Shown in pieces: positions 1 through 11,172 of a stretch of 64,000 bases of DNA; the stretch's first letter is position 1, and each line of letters starts with the position of its first letter. The translations under genes and the position numbers were made by a program. Origin of the DNA: Cryptomeria japonica (lineage: Eukaryota > Streptophyta > Pinopsida > Cupressales > Cupressaceae). The notes beneath the pieces were generated by a model that worked only from the letters and a program-made list of their open reading frames with translations, did no database searches and had not been told where the DNA came from. The stretch covers positions 439,543,213 to 439,607,212 of the forward strand of contig NC_081407.1 of the NCBI RefSeq assembly GCF_030272615.1, given 5' to 3'.

Positions 1-834
1 CCGGTTGAACAAGTACATCAAAATTTTCTTTACCGGTTTATGATTTAATAGTTTCAGGTTCCAAAAGCAAAATGCAAGGCTCTTCATCCTTTTTCTCTAA
101 ACTGGTTCCTTTTGAGACTTCAGGACCATTTATCTACTTGAACATCAGCATCTCAACAATTCATTGTGTCCACTTGTTGAAGCATTTATAGGCCTTACTC
201 TTGGTGGAATAGCCAAGAAATATGCCTTCATCACTCTTAGCTTCAAACTTGCTAATGCAATCACCTCTTTTAATAAAACATTTGCTACCAAATATCTTAA
301 ATAGCATCCATACCAATATTCATAAGAGGTCTTGTCCTTACCCTCTTTTCACCAGAACTTAGTCATTGTGTAGATAGTTGTACTTACAACTTCTTTCCAA
401 AATGTTTTCACTACACCTTCTTGTATCAGCATTGTCCCTAGAAGCTTCAACCACTGACTGATTGTTCCTCTCTACTATACCATTCTGTTGTGGTGTCCTT
501 GGTGCAAAAAGTTGTCGCTTGATACCGTTCTCATCACAGTACTTAGTGAATTCCTCAAAAGTAAATTCACCGCCTTGATCTGTTCTTAGACATTTTATCT
601 TTTTGCCACTCTCTTCTCAGCTAAGGCCCTGAATGCCTTGAACTTACCAAAAGCTTTGTTCTTATCCTTCAAAAATGTGACCCACATCATCCTTGAACAA
701 TCATCAGTGAAGATCATGAAATATCTATATCCTTGAATGCTTCTTGTTCTTATTGGTCCACATAGATCTATATGAACTAAATCTAACAAGTTCTCTACTG
801 AGAAGGACTTTCTCTTGAAAGTTGAAGAAGTCAT
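1..834 (-). pseudogene. pol: Element A integrase core and C-terminal region (decayed)
   Basis: Integrase joins retroelement cDNA ends to nuclear DNA. The minus strand encodes the catalytic core: first Asp in LVHIDLCGP (about 780), second Asp in LRTDQGGEF (about 570) and the Glu in TPQQNGIVERNN (about 480). All three catalytic residues are therefore legible. A one-base shift near 597-605 separates the first Asp from the second, and more stops follow towards position 1, where an FLGYSTKSKAYKCFN-type C-terminal segment can be read. RT would follow beyond the window. Confidence 0.85.
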
Positions 835-882
835 CTTTCCTAATTGACATTCTTTGCAAAGAGCAATAACTGGTTTGTCTAG

Positions 883-1470
883 CTAAGGCATACCTCTTAT
901 TGTCTTGGACTTTCTCACTTTAACAATGTTATCAAAGTTTATATGACAAAATCTCCTATGCCAAAGCCAACTATCATCTATATTTGCAATCAAACAGTTG
1001 CTAACTTTAGGATTAAGATGAAATAGATTAGCTCTGGTTTGTTTCCCAGTTGCAACCAATTCACCTTTGTTGTCAAAGATTTTGTACATACCATTTCTAC
1101 ACTCTAGTGGGTATCCTTTGTCATTAAGTTGTGCCACACTTAGAAGATTGTGCTTTAGACCTTCAACCCAATAGACATCGTCGTCACTGCTCTTCCCATT
1201 AAGAGAAATAACTCCCTTACCTTTAACCATATAGGGTGAGTCATTGCCAAATCTGGCAACACCGCCATCAAATTCCTTCAAGGAAATAAATTTGCTTCGA
1301 TGACCGATCATATGATGTGAACAACCAATATCAATGATCCAATCATCAGAGTTATCCATCCTAGACACTAGTGCCTTCTGATCTGATATCTCTTCCTTAA
1401 TAGCTACAAACACAATATCTTCACTAGCATCATCATTATATTCTTCATCAATAATACCACTGTCAACCAC
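883..1470 (-). pseudogene. pol: Element A protease and GAG-pre-integrase
   Basis: A 195-residue open frame. The aspartic protease signature reads DDWIIDIGCSHHM (near 1340), so the usual D-S-G is D-I-G: the catalytic Asp is kept but the Ser is replaced. Downstream is VRFGNDSPYMVKGKG, then YWVEGLKHNLLSVAQL, a segment typical of copia protease C-termini. The GAG-pre-integrase zinc-finger half follows as LWHRRFCHINFDNIVK (about 950). In an active element this would be part of one gag-pol polyprotein. A stop near 883 separates it from integrase. Confidence 0.88.
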
Positions 1471-1499
1471 TATAAGACAATCTCGCTTTCCTTTTCCCT

Positions 1500-2381
1500 A
1501 ATACTTCTTGAATTTGTCTCTCTTGTATTCATTTTCACCATTAGAACAGTTAGCTTCTATATGACCAATCTTGTTGCATGCAAAAATTTTAAAGGTAGTT
1601 TACCTTTGTATTTCCCAATGTCTCTAGGTAGTCATTTTGCCAACAATACTTCAAGTTCCACTAGGCCATATTCATCATCACTATCTCTGCTGGATTTAGA
1701 TTCATAACCATGACAAGTATCTCTACTTTTTCTCACAGATGGGTTAGAGATAGAAGCTCTAAATGCAGATTCTGATTTTTGTACACTACCATCATAGACT
1801 TTTAATTCAAAAGCAGTAAGTTTTCCAATGATAAAGTCAAAAGTTACCTTAGTTTTGTCAATGGACTTCAACTCCTAAATAGCTGCAACTCGGATAGCAT
1901 AGACCAGTAGCAGGGGTCTTAGTACCTTACTAATCATTGTGGCATCTTCCACTTTCACTCCTGTGCTTTTTATATCACCAACTATCTTTTTTATCCTTTG
2001 ACCTTACTGTTGGATGTTCTCACCTTCAGACATTCTCATATCATCAAAATTTTCTCTTAGGCTCTCCTCTTTAGCAATCTTAACATGTTCATCACCGCTA
2101 TAAATCTCTTCAAGTTTTTTCCATACTTCATATGTAGTTTCAAGACCATGAACATCTACATGTTCAGCATCAGATAGGGACCTGATAATAGCCTCCAATG
2201 CTTGATGATTTTCTTATTGTTCTTTCTTCTGAGCATCAATCAGAGTTCCAGTAGGTGTAACATACTGAGTTTCTACATGATCCCAATACTAACTTCCCAG
2301 AATCTTAATGTAAATCTTCATTCTATCGCTCCATATCCTATAGTTATCTTTGTTGAACTTTAGACCTTCCTTCTTCATCAT
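1500..2381 (-). pseudogene. gag: Element A gag (UBN2-type capsid and decayed zinc knuckle)
   Basis: The probable start is the ATG-ATG pair at 2381-2376, giving MMKKEGLKFNKDNYRIW, the usual copia gag opening. The capsid-type UBN2 region is seen in LSDAEHVDVHGLETTYEVWKK and EIYSGDEHVKIAKEESLREN (2198-2004). The frame continues through SIDKTKVTFDFIIGKLTAFE (1871-1632). The CCHC knuckle near 1560-1600 is broken by a frameshift (LPLK then FLHATRLV; element B retains SCNRIGH at the same place). Several in-frame TAA/TAG codons make this a pseudogene. Confidence 0.85.
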
Positions 2382-2439
2382 TATCTACAAGATCTTTTCC
2401 TCAAGTTGTTAGGCTTTTAGATTTAAGAGGACTTGAGAT

Positions 2440-2451
2440 GCTCTAATACCA
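2440..2451 (-). promoter_or_regulatory. Element A primer binding site (initiator tRNA-Met type)
   Basis: Minus-strand TGGTATTAGAGC lies two bases inside the LTR end. It differs at one position from TGGTATCAGAGC, the tRNA-iMet primer site used by most plant copia elements. It fixes the element's orientation and LTR boundary. Confidence 0.88.
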
Positions 2452-2453
2452 AT

Positions 2454-3873
2454 TGATGGTATGATGAAAGAATAAGTATCTCATAGATTATTGAGAGGGG
2501 GGGGGGGGGGGGGTGAATCAGTAAACTGAAAAACTGATACAAACTTCCGAAACTCAAACTCAAACTCACAAAGTAAACTTATCAATAGAATATTACTCTC
2601 AAGATCAATACTCATAAGAATACTCAACATCAATCGATTAACTGTTATAACAACTTAATAGTAAACAACATTCAACCTTGTAAACATAAAAATGCTTAAT
2701 CATATATCAACATATTGCATCTCTCAATGCTTTTAGTTATCATGCCTTATCAGAAGTTAATCAAATCAACAAATAAGATCATAGCCACAAAAACATTCAC
2801 CACATGACACAAATGTTTATACATGGAAAACCCAAATAGGTAAAAACCACGGTGAGATGAGACTCACAAGATAGCTATTTGAACTCTTCTGAAGTTTGCC
2901 CTATTAGGAGCCAAGCCTATTAAAGCTTTTACAATAAGTCCTATTGAGAACTGATCCTGTTTGGAATCACCCGGTTAAGGGATTTACAAAATGCCTTGAT
3001 AAAAAGAAAATACCCTATTAGGAGTAACCTCGATAGAGGTATTGAGAATCCAAGCTAATGGACCACCTTGTAAAGGATTTAAGAAGTAACGAAGCTTGTT
3101 AAAGCTTACCCAGTTAGGGGATTTCAATTCTGTTGTAATTGTTAGAAAACAACAGGTTTTCTTGATCTGTCTGAATAGCACTACATTTTCTTGATCAGAT
3201 CCTTTTAAGCTTCGATCTACCTTTACTCAAACTACAGATCCATTCTCCGATTAGGGAACCACACACTCAACTGATTTCAGCCAACTTTGCTAACAACTTT
3301 ACAAATAACTTCATCAACCTTAAATACAAATCAATTAGGTTGGTAACACAACAAAAACCTAATTCTCTCATAGAGATTACAAACAAATCAATTCAAGTGT
3401 GATCGTTAGATTTACATAGCAATCTATACACATTCTTCAAGAAAATTTCAGCCGCTCCATGATCACCACTTCATCGGACTTTGTAACTCATCACATGCTT
3501 TGCATTAGATGCAATCCACTTTGCTCATTCCCTAGACAATCAAAAAAATGCACCAAAACAATGTAAACTTATCCTCATACAATGATCACATGTGTCACCA
3601 TCATTACCACTCATCATTAGATCTTAAACCAACAAACTAGATCAGTTAGGGTTTAACAAAAATAATTGGTAGGGTTTATCGGTTACATTGCATAGAAAGT
3701 GTTTAACCTTATACACCGGTTTACTGGTTCAACTCACAAACTTGTATACCAGTTTACAACATCTTTCTCAAATCTCTTCCTATTGGTTAGAAGATAATAT
3801 CAATAACAACAAGAATATCAGCAATATTATAAATACCATTATCGATTCAATTGACATCAAAGAAAACATAACA
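2454..3873 (-). repeat. Element A 5' LTR
   Basis: On the plus strand it begins TGATGGTATGATG beside the PBS and ends GAAAACATAACA, so on the minus strand it starts TGTTATG and ends CATCA. It contains a 17-base G run (2497-2513) followed by TGAATCAGT, and a GGAAAACCCA...ACCACGGTGAGA block (about 2824-2862), both shared with the LTRs of B, E and F. The far boundary at 3873 is inferred from similarity to the end of the B LTR; no target duplication can be checked because the other LTR is outside the window. Confidence 0.7.
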
Positions 3874-4174
3874 TTTCATTAATGCAATCTTCATGCAAAT
3901 GGAAACAATCTTTGGGTCCGACGTGATCCAAAGCTCGAGGCCTTAGACCAGATATTGAGGATATAACATGCAGATATGTTTTTGGTTTGGCTTTGGTATT
4001 GGGTGTAGCATATTGATTCATTCGAGGAGGAGTGGTAAGATATGGTTCACTTTTCATTCCTTACCACCGGTGGAATGTTTAGTGGAGACCTATTTTGATC
4101 TCTTTCTTAGCTGACATTGAGAATTATAATTTCCAAAGATAGTATATATAAGGAATTTGATTTGATGCTTTCAT
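3874..4174. other. Flank between elements A and B, no gene seen
   Basis: About 300 bp of unrecognised DNA containing a TATATATAAGG TATA-like motif (4143-4153). With 11173 onward it forms the target into which element B inserted. Confidence 0.4.
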
Positions 4175-4179
4175 ATATG
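4175..4179. repeat. Element B target-site duplication, left copy (ATATG)
   Basis: ATATG directly precedes the left LTR; the identical ATATG is at 11168-11172 directly after the right LTR. Confidence 0.9.
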
Positions 4180-5659
4180 TGATGAATAAATGATGAACAA
4201 TTAGTACCAAACTGGTACTAACAGGGGGGGGTGAATCAGTACAGACAAAAACACTTTCCCTGAACCGGTTTGACTACAAACACTACACTTGACTGGCAAG
4301 CAATAACACCGGTCTAAATCAGATTACTACTGGTTAAACATAGTGAGAATGTGAAAGACATAAACCAGTAACCCTTAGCTTTCCATACAATCTAATACCT
4401 CATTTCCACTTCACCCTTATGCATAAACAAGTAATCTATCATCAAAAATATAATGACTACTAGTTCAACATATTTTACCAGTTTGACATAAAACACTAAA
4501 CCATCACATAAAAGGCATCACACATGACACACTGATTTTTTTTCACGTGGAAACCCAACTGGGAAAACCACAGTGGGAATGAATACCCACAAGATTCTCT
4601 TTGAACTCTTTTGAAGTCTGCTCTGTTAGGAGCCTAGTCCGGTTAAAGACTATTACAATAGGTTCTGCTAGGGATCACCCGATTAAGGGATGGCAAAATA
4701 CCCGGTTAAAGGTTAGAACCCTGTTAAAGGTTACCTCGCAAGAGGATTTGAAGAACTCATTGAATTGAGTCACCTTGTTAAAGGATTTACACAAAAGCCT
4801 ATTAAAGCTACATGGTTAAGGGATTTTCCAACTGCTGAAATGGTTAGAAGTCAACAGGTAATACACTGATATGATAATAGCACTCAATGCCAGGGCAGAT
4901 CCACTTTAGCTCCTTTTATTCTGCAATCACACTCTGCAGGTATCAACACACTTCTCTAATCTGGCAAGAATCAAGTATCACTCACTGGGATACACACATA
5001 ACATTTGCCAACAACTTCAAAATGAAAAACATCATCAACCTTATAGGAAATAGATAGGTCAGTATCATAAACACTAAACCGTAAACATTTTGGTTTTCAT
5101 TTCAATCAGTTCAATCCTGATCGTTAATCATACTGTATTGAATACAATAGTCTTGAACAAATCTCAAGACGTTCTCCAATGTTCATTCTTTGTCGCTTCA
5201 GGAAGCTGATAACCCATCACACGTTCTCCACCATTTACAGAGACTTCATGCATTCTCCAGGTAGATAAGATCAATCTCCATGCAAGATCCTCAAGGAAAT
5301 CCTTCATGCGCACAAGGCTAATGTGGCAACACTATCTGATCTTCATTATAATGCTAACTCATCACAAGATGTCATCGGTTGAGTCACATAGGCTTGGAAT
5401 GCATCAACCGAAAACCCTGAAGTTGAGACTACCAACCCGTAGTCATGCCAAATGAAACATCGATACAAAACTTCCATATACCAGTTCTCACACCAACATA
5501 CTGGTTCACCTTGAACAAGTATACCGCTTCACCTTTTCACATATACCGGTTCTCTTGCCAGTTTGCTTTCTTCAATATACCGGTTCATACTTCAGCATAT
5601 TGACATCAATGACAACATACAATATCATCATGTCTTCATGCTCAACACATATGCTAACA
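4180..5659 (-). repeat. Element B 3' LTR
   Basis: Plus-strand ends are TGATGAATAAATG and CATATGCTAACA (minus: TGTTAGC...TTCATCA). It aligns by eye along its length to 9688-11167 with small indels, for example AAAAGGCATCAC present only here near 4510. It contains G8-TGAATCAGT (4224-4231 for the Gs) and many ACCGGTT-type words. Confidence 0.93.
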
Positions 5660-5671
5660 ATCTCCCCCTTT
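5660..5671 (-). promoter_or_regulatory. Element B polypurine tract
   Basis: Minus-strand AAAGGGGGAGAT abuts the TGTTAGC start of the 3' LTR, the usual plus-strand DNA priming site. A second tract, TCAAAGGGGAAGAAG, lies upstream near 5754-5770, comparable to the multiple tracts of element E. Confidence 0.88.
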
Positions 5672-5904
5672 GGTATTGATGGCAATATACAAAGATATCT
5701 CTTTGCTTCACATCTTCTCCCCAATACTGCAGATATCTTCTCCACATCACATCTTCTTCCCCTTTGACAACAATGCCAAAGTGGAGGCATACACATCTAT
5801 GTTCCACTATGCTGCTCCCCCTAAGGAGTAGCATCCTTCAACACACAATCCTGAAAAAGATATATCAATGTAAGACCTGACTGATATGGAGCACACACCT
5901 TTAG

Positions 5905-6572
5905 TTCACCTCTTGAAGGGGCAGCACCCCTAATTCACCTCTCAAATAGGTAAAGGTAGCCTTCGGTAGAGGCTTGGTGAATATGTCTGCTAACTACTCC
6001 TTACTGGAAACATGTTCCAATATAACTTCTTTGTTCTAAACCTTCTCCCTCAAGAAATGATACTTGAGTTTGAAGTGCTTGGCTCTAGCATGTAAAACCG
6101 GATTCTTGGAGATGTTATTTGCACTTGTGTTGTCACAAAATATACTTACTGGTTCAGATATAGGAACTTTGAAGCCATTTAATACATGCTTCATCCAAAT
6201 TGTCTAGGTGCAGTTTATAAATGCTACAGCATACTCTGCTTCTTACTCATCCATGAGACTAGTCTACCACCAAGAAAGAATGCACCATCGATTGTGCTCT
6301 TCCGGTCATCCACATTACCAGCCCAATTAGCATCTGTAAACACTTTCAGGTTGAAATAATTACTATATGGATACCATAATCCATAGTCAATAGTTCCCTT
6401 CAGATATCTAAGAATCCACTTGACTGCTACCAAGTAGGATTCTCTTGGGATTTTCTGGAACCATACAGTAATGCCCACTGCATGTGCAATGTCTGGTATG
6501 CTATATACTACATAGTGCAATTTACCAATCATTGATCGGTATTCCTTCTCATTTACCAACACTGAGTCACCT
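5905..6572 (-). pseudogene. pol: Element B RNase H
   Basis: RNase H removes the RNA strand during reverse transcription. The minus strand gives MIGKLHYVVYSIPDIAHAVG, then ILRYLKGTIDYGLWY, LKVFTDANWAGNVDDRKST (TDAxWAG is the first catalytic-Asp motif) and VSWMSKKQ. Directly after SKKQ a short deletion removes part of the SLSTTEAEY region, leaving an AEYAVAF-like join with a stop. The C-terminal half then reads SIFCDNTSA and ISKNPVLHARAKHFKLKYHF down to about 5905. Position and motifs match the copia RNase H of the family. Confidence 0.88.
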
Positions 6573-6574
6573 CT

Positions 6575-7075
6575 TTTGATAATTTACAACCGGTCACCAT
6601 CAATGTACCAACTGGTTTGCTGTCTTCCATGCCTACACACCATGTCACTGTCTTTTGATAGGGAAAACCCATCTGGTTGCTCTATATACACTTCCTCTTC
6701 TAGTATTCCATTTAGGAATGCAGATTTTACATCCATTTGTTATACTTTGAATCCCTTGAAAGCTACATATGCAAGAAGCATACAAACTCCCTCCAATCTG
6801 GCTAATGGAGCAAAGGTTTCTCTATAGTATCCTCCTTCTTCTTGAGTGTATCCCTTACACACTAGTCTAGCTTTGTTTCTAACCACTGAGCCATCTTCAT
6901 TCAGCTTATTTCTAAAAACCCATTTGGTGCCTATGACATTTTTATGCTCAGGTCTGGGTACCAAAGACCATGTACCATTATTTTCTATCTGGTCAAGTTC
7001 CTCTTCCATTGCCTTGATCCAGTCTTCATCTTTATGTGCCTCCTTGAATGTTTTAGGCTCAAATTCAGAGATCAT
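6575..7075 (-). pseudogene. pol: Element B reverse transcriptase, catalytic core deleted
   Basis: The N-terminal RT (RVT_2) is readable: TWSLVPRPEHKNVIGTKWVF, NKARLVCKGYTQEEG and FAPLARLEGVCMLLAYVA, then after one stop MDVKSAFLNG and EEEVYIEQPDGFSLSKD. At about 6630-6634 VCR jumps straight to a MEDSKPVGT-like sequence that normally lies well after the active site. The expected SLYGLKQ and YVDD segments are absent, so this copy lacks the metal-binding aspartates of RT. Element C retains FYVDDMLVTG and serves as the comparison. Confidence 0.88.
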
Positions 7076-7135
7076 GCAAGAGTTTTCTCTGACCTTTCTT
7101 CTTGTAAGAATTCCTGCATCCTTATCTCCTATGAT

Positions 7136-8100
7136 CTACTTTGGATCATGATTCAGCTTTACATACCTAGGAATGATCTTGGTTGTTTCCTCTTGCTTTT
7201 CTTCTTCATCCTCATCTTCATCAACACCAGTATCTACCAATGTAGGAGCACAGTTACTGGTACTAGGTTGTTTTGCAACCGGTTCCCAGAAGGTTACTAT
7301 TGGTTCATCTACCACTTGCTCGCTACTAGTTTCCTCAGGTTTCTCAAAGGTTTCATCAACTCTAATATTTATTCTTTCAACAATTCTCTTAGTCCTATTG
7401 TTGAAACATTTGAGAGCTTTGCTCTTTATGGAATACCCTAGGAATATTCCCTCATCACATTTTGCATCAAACTTGGTCTGATGTTCACTCCTCTTGATAT
7501 AAAATTTGCTACCAAACACTCTAAAGTAGCTTACTATAGGAGTCTTACCAGTCCAATACTCATAAGGTGTTTTATCCTTATCCTTTTTGATGAGTACCCA
7601 ATTCATTGTGTAGACTGCAATGCTCACCGCTTCTCTCCAAAAGGTGTGAGCAAATTTTCCTTGGGATCAGCATTGTTCTGGCTGCTTCAACTACAGTCCA
7701 GTTGTTTCTCTCTACTAGGCCATTTTGTTGTGGAGTCTAGGGGTAGACAGTTGCCTCTTGATACCTTTCTCTTCACAATACTTGTTGAATTCACTGGAAG
7801 TGAATTCTCCTCCTTGACTAGTTCTTAGGCACTTAATCCTCTTACTACTTTCTTTTTCAACTAGTGCTCGAAAGGCTTTGAACTTTCCAAAGGCTTCAGA
7901 CTTGTCCTTCAAGAATGTGACCCACATCATTCTTGAGCAATCATCAGTAAGAATCATAAAATACCTATCTCCCTGCACACTCCTAGTTTTCATAGGACCA
8001 CACAAATCAGTATGCACAAGATCAAGTAAATTGGCTGCAGTGAAAGATTTACCTTTGAAGGTTGAGGAAGACATTTTCCCCAGTTGACACTCTTTGCAAA
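7136..8100 (-). pseudogene. pol: Element B integrase
   Basis: The core is seen as LVHTDLCGPMKTRSVQGDRY (first Asp), TDDCSRMMWVTFLKD and LRTSQGGEF, where element A has LRTDQGGEF: the second catalytic Asp has become Ser. A missing base then breaks TPQQNGLVERNN (about 7710-7740), which is read in two frames. The C-terminal part (7627-7136) includes TPYEYWTGKTPIVSYFRVFG and GIFLGYSIKSKALKCFNNRT, the usual copia integrase end, followed by an acidic linker to RT. Two independent lesions make it non-functional. Confidence 0.88.
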
Positions 8101-8700
8101 AAGGATTCTCTAATTTGCTCAGCACAGGAAATCCTCTAACTACCTTGATCTTACTGGCCTTCACAATATTGTCAAAGTTTACATGGCAGAGTCTCCTATG
8201 CCATATCTAGCTATCATCAAACTTAGCCATTAGACATGTATTGATATTTGCATTCAATTGAAATAGGTTACCTTTGGTCTGCATACTAGTGGCCATTAGT
8301 TCACCACTCTTACCTTTTATTTTACACACTCCATCTCTGAATTCCAGAGTGAGTCCATTGTCATTTAGCTAGGCAACACTCAATAGGTTGTGTTTGAGAC
8401 CTTCTACCCAATACACATTATCAGCACTAGTTTTTCCATTCAGAGAGATGGACCCTCTACCTTTTACCATACATGGTGCATCATTACCAAATCGGACCAC
8501 ACCACCATCATACTCTTCAAGAGACAGAAACTTACTCCGGTCACTAGTCATGTGGTGAGAACAACCACTGGTAATAATCCACTCATTGGAATTATCAAAG
8601 CGAGAGACAAGAGCCTTCTTGTCTGACACATCTTCCTTAACTGCTATAAACACAATGTCTTCACTTTCTTCATCTTCTCATTCCTCATCAATGACACCTT
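8101..8700 (-). pseudogene. pol: Element B protease and GAG-pre-integrase
   Basis: The protease signature reads NEWIITSGCSHHM, where the family has WIIDSGCSHHM: the catalytic Asp is replaced by Thr. Downstream, VRFGNDAPCMVKGRGS and YWVEGLKHNLLSVA match element A. The GAG-pre-integrase zinc motif is IWHRRLCHVNFDNIVKASK (about 8160-8215), followed by CKECQLGKMSSSTFKGKS, the CxxC part leading into the integrase core. Stops occur after LLSVA and before IWHRR. Confidence 0.88.
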
Positions 8701-9616
8701 CATCAATTGCTACAAAATAGTTTCTCCTGTTTCCTCCTTTGAACTTCCTAAACTTCTCCAGTTTGTCCTTATTATCACCATTAGGACAGTTTACAACAAT
8801 GTGTCCTATCCTATTGCAAGAAAATCATTTCAAGGGGAGCTTACCTCTGTATTTACCAGTTCCCTTAGGAAGTCTATTGGCAAGAAGAGCTTCAAATTCC
8901 ATTAGGATCTCCTCATCATCCATTTCTCTGCTTTGTCTTGGTTCACAACTGGTACTTGCTTTTTTTCCCTTTCTAGATGGTGCAGCAAATGCTCTAAAGG
9001 TTGATTCAGTCTTCTGAATACAGCCATCATAATTATTTATCTTATATATGGTCAACTTTGTAATGATGGAGTCTAGGGATACCTTTGTCTTGTCTATAGA
9101 CCTCAACTCCTGAATAGTAGCAACCCTTATTGCATAGACCGGTAATAAGGATCTCAAGACTTTGCTAACAATAGTGGAATCATCTATTTTACCTCTTGCA
9201 CTCTTGATGTCTCCAACAACAGTTTTGATTCTTATTCCATATTGTTGAATGGTCTCTCCTTCAACCATCTACATGTCTTCAAACTTTCCCCTAATGCTTT
9301 CTTCCTTATCTTGTTTCATATGCTCATCACCACCATAGATATTCTCAAGAGCATCCCATACTTCTTTGGGATTATCTTTATCCTGAACATCAATAAACTC
9401 AATGTCAGATAAACTACTGATTAGGGATTCCATGACTTGCCCATTCTCCTGAACCTCTCTTTTTTGGTCATCGGTGAGAGTACTGGTAGGGATAGTGTAA
9501 GCATTCTCAACATAGCTCCAGTGTTGAGCACCCATGATTTTGATGTATATTTTCATTCTATCCTTCCATATTTTAAAGTTATCTCTGTTGAACTTTGGAC
9601 CTTCCCTCTTCGTCAT
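8701..9616 (-). pseudogene. gag: Element B gag (capsid and zinc knuckle)
   Basis: The start ATG at 9616 gives MTKREGPKFNRDNFKIWKDR, the classic copia gag opening. UBN2 capsid motifs follow (PKEVWDALENIYGGDEHM, then after one stop EGETIQQYGIRIKTVVGDIK and LLPVYAIRVATIQELRS). The single CCHC knuckle near 8785-8830 reads stop-FSCNRIGHIVVNCP: the first Cys codon has become TGA. Gag forms the particle and the knuckle binds RNA. The frame continues towards protease through an acidic EDEESEDIVFIAV stretch. Confidence 0.9.
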
Positions 9617-9673
9617 TAGAGTAGGATCTTTTCCTTAAGTGGTTAAGCTTACAACACAGAGGACCTAGAGGAT

Positions 9674-9685
9674 AATCTGATACCA
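9674..9685 (-). promoter_or_regulatory. Element B primer binding site
   Basis: Minus-strand TGGTATCAGATT, two bases inside the LTR. The first ten bases match the tRNA-iMet-type site TGGTATCAGAGC. Confidence 0.85.
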
Positions 9686-9687
9686 AT

Positions 9688-11167
9688 TGATCAATAAATG
9701 ATGAAAAGTTAGTACTGAACCAGTACTGTGAGGGGGGGGGGTGAATCAGTACAGACAAAAACACTTTCCCTAAATTGGTTTGATTGCAAACACTACACTT
9801 GACTAACAAGCAATAACACTGGTCTAAATCAGATTACTACCGGTAAAACACAGTGAGAATGTGAAAGACATAAACCAGTAACCCTTAGCTTTCCATACAA
9901 TCTAATACCTCATTTCCACTTCAACCTTATGCATAAACAAGTAATCTATCATAAAAAATATAATGACTGCTAGTTCAACATATTTTACTAGTTTGACATA
10001 AAACACTAAACCATCACATATGACACACTGATTTTTTTCACGTGGAAACCCAACTGAGAAAAACCATGGTGGGGATGAATACCCACAAGCTTCTCTTTGA
10101 ACTCTTTTGAAGTCCGCTCTGTTAGGAGCCTAGTTTGGTTAAATACTATTACAATTGGTTCTTCTAGGAACCGATCCTACTAGGGATCACCTGGTTAAAG
10201 GTTAGAAGCCTATTAAAGATTACCTCGCAAGAGGATTTGAAGAACTCATTGAATTGAGTCACCCTGTTAAAGGATTTACACAAAATCCTGTTAAAGCTAC
10301 CCGGTTAAGGGATTTTCCAACTGCTGGAATGGTTAGAAGTCAACAGGTAATACACTGATCTGAAAACAACACTCAATGCTAGGGAAGATCCACTTTAGCT
10401 CCTTTTCTTCTACAATCACACTTTGCAGGTATCAACACACTTCTCCAGTCTGGCAAGAATCTAGTATCACTCACTGGGATACACACATAACATTTGCCAA
10501 CAACTTCAAAATGAAAAACATCATCGACCTTATAGGAAACAGATAGGTTGGTAGCATAAACCCTAAACCCTAAACATTTAGGTTTTACATTTCAATCGGT
10601 TCAATCCTAACCATTATTCATACTACATTGAATACAACAGTCTTGAATAGATCTCAAGACGTTCTCCAACATTCATTCTTTGCTGCTTTAGGAAGCTCAT
10701 AACCCATCACACATTCTCCACCATTTATAGAGACTTCGCGCATTCCTAAGGTAGATAAGATCAATCTCCATGCAAGATCTTCAAGGAAATCCTTCACGCA
10801 CACAAGGCTGATATGGTAACACTATCTGATCTTCATTATAATGCTAACTCATCACAAGCTATCATCGGTTGAGTCACACAAGCTTGGAATACATCAATTG
10901 GAAACCCTGAAGTTGAGACTACCAATTGGTAGTCATGCCAAATGAAACCCCGATACAAAACTTCCATATACCAGTTCTCATACCAACATACCGGTTCACT
11001 TGGAACAAGTATACCGCTTCACCTTTTCACATATACTGGTTCACATCATCATATCGGTTCTCTTGCCAGTTTTCTTTCTTCAATATACCGGTTCATACTT
11101 CAGCATATTGACATCAATAACAACATACAAAATCATCATGTCATCATGCTCAACACATATGGCAACA
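9688..11167 (-). repeat. Element B 5' LTR
   Basis: Plus-strand ends are TGATCAATAAATG and CATATGGCAACA. It pairs with 4180-5659. G10-TGAATCAGT is at 9732-9750, and the HACGTGGAAACCCA...ACCATGGTGGGG block at about 10040-10075. It has an insertion relative to the left LTR near 11040-11060 and lacks a 12-base segment near 10020. Confidence 0.93.
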
Positions 11168-11172
11168 ATATG
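11168..11172. repeat. Element B target-site duplication, right copy (ATATG)
   Basis: Identical to 4175-4179. Confidence 0.9.

Larger units (their letters stand above)
1..3873 (-). mobile_element. Element A: Ty1/copia retrotransposon, 5' part, truncated by window edge
   Basis: Read on the minus strand the order is LTR (3873-2454), a primer binding site, gag, protease with GAG-pre-integrase, then integrase running off the window start. This gag-PR-INT order is diagnostic of Ty1/copia. The 5' LTR is complete; RT, RNase H and the 3' LTR lie outside. The element is dead: every domain carries stops or frameshifts. Long LTRs with a poly(G) tract and close protein similarity to element B place both in one lineage, probably SIRE/Maximus-like (inference). 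Confidence 0.9.
4180..11167 (-). mobile_element. Element B: complete Ty1/copia retrotransposon, RT-deleted
   Basis: A 6988-bp insertion on the minus strand: 5' LTR 9688-11167, PBS, gag, protease, integrase, partial RT, RNase H, PPT, 3' LTR 4180-5659, bounded by perfect ATATG duplications. The internal region of 4.0 kb is short for copia because the centre of RT is missing. Gag-pol can be followed almost as one frame with a handful of stops, suggesting moderate age. Long LTRs and repeated GGGGGAGA-like purine tracts after pol suggest a SIRE/Maximus-like lineage (inference). Confidence 0.95.
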
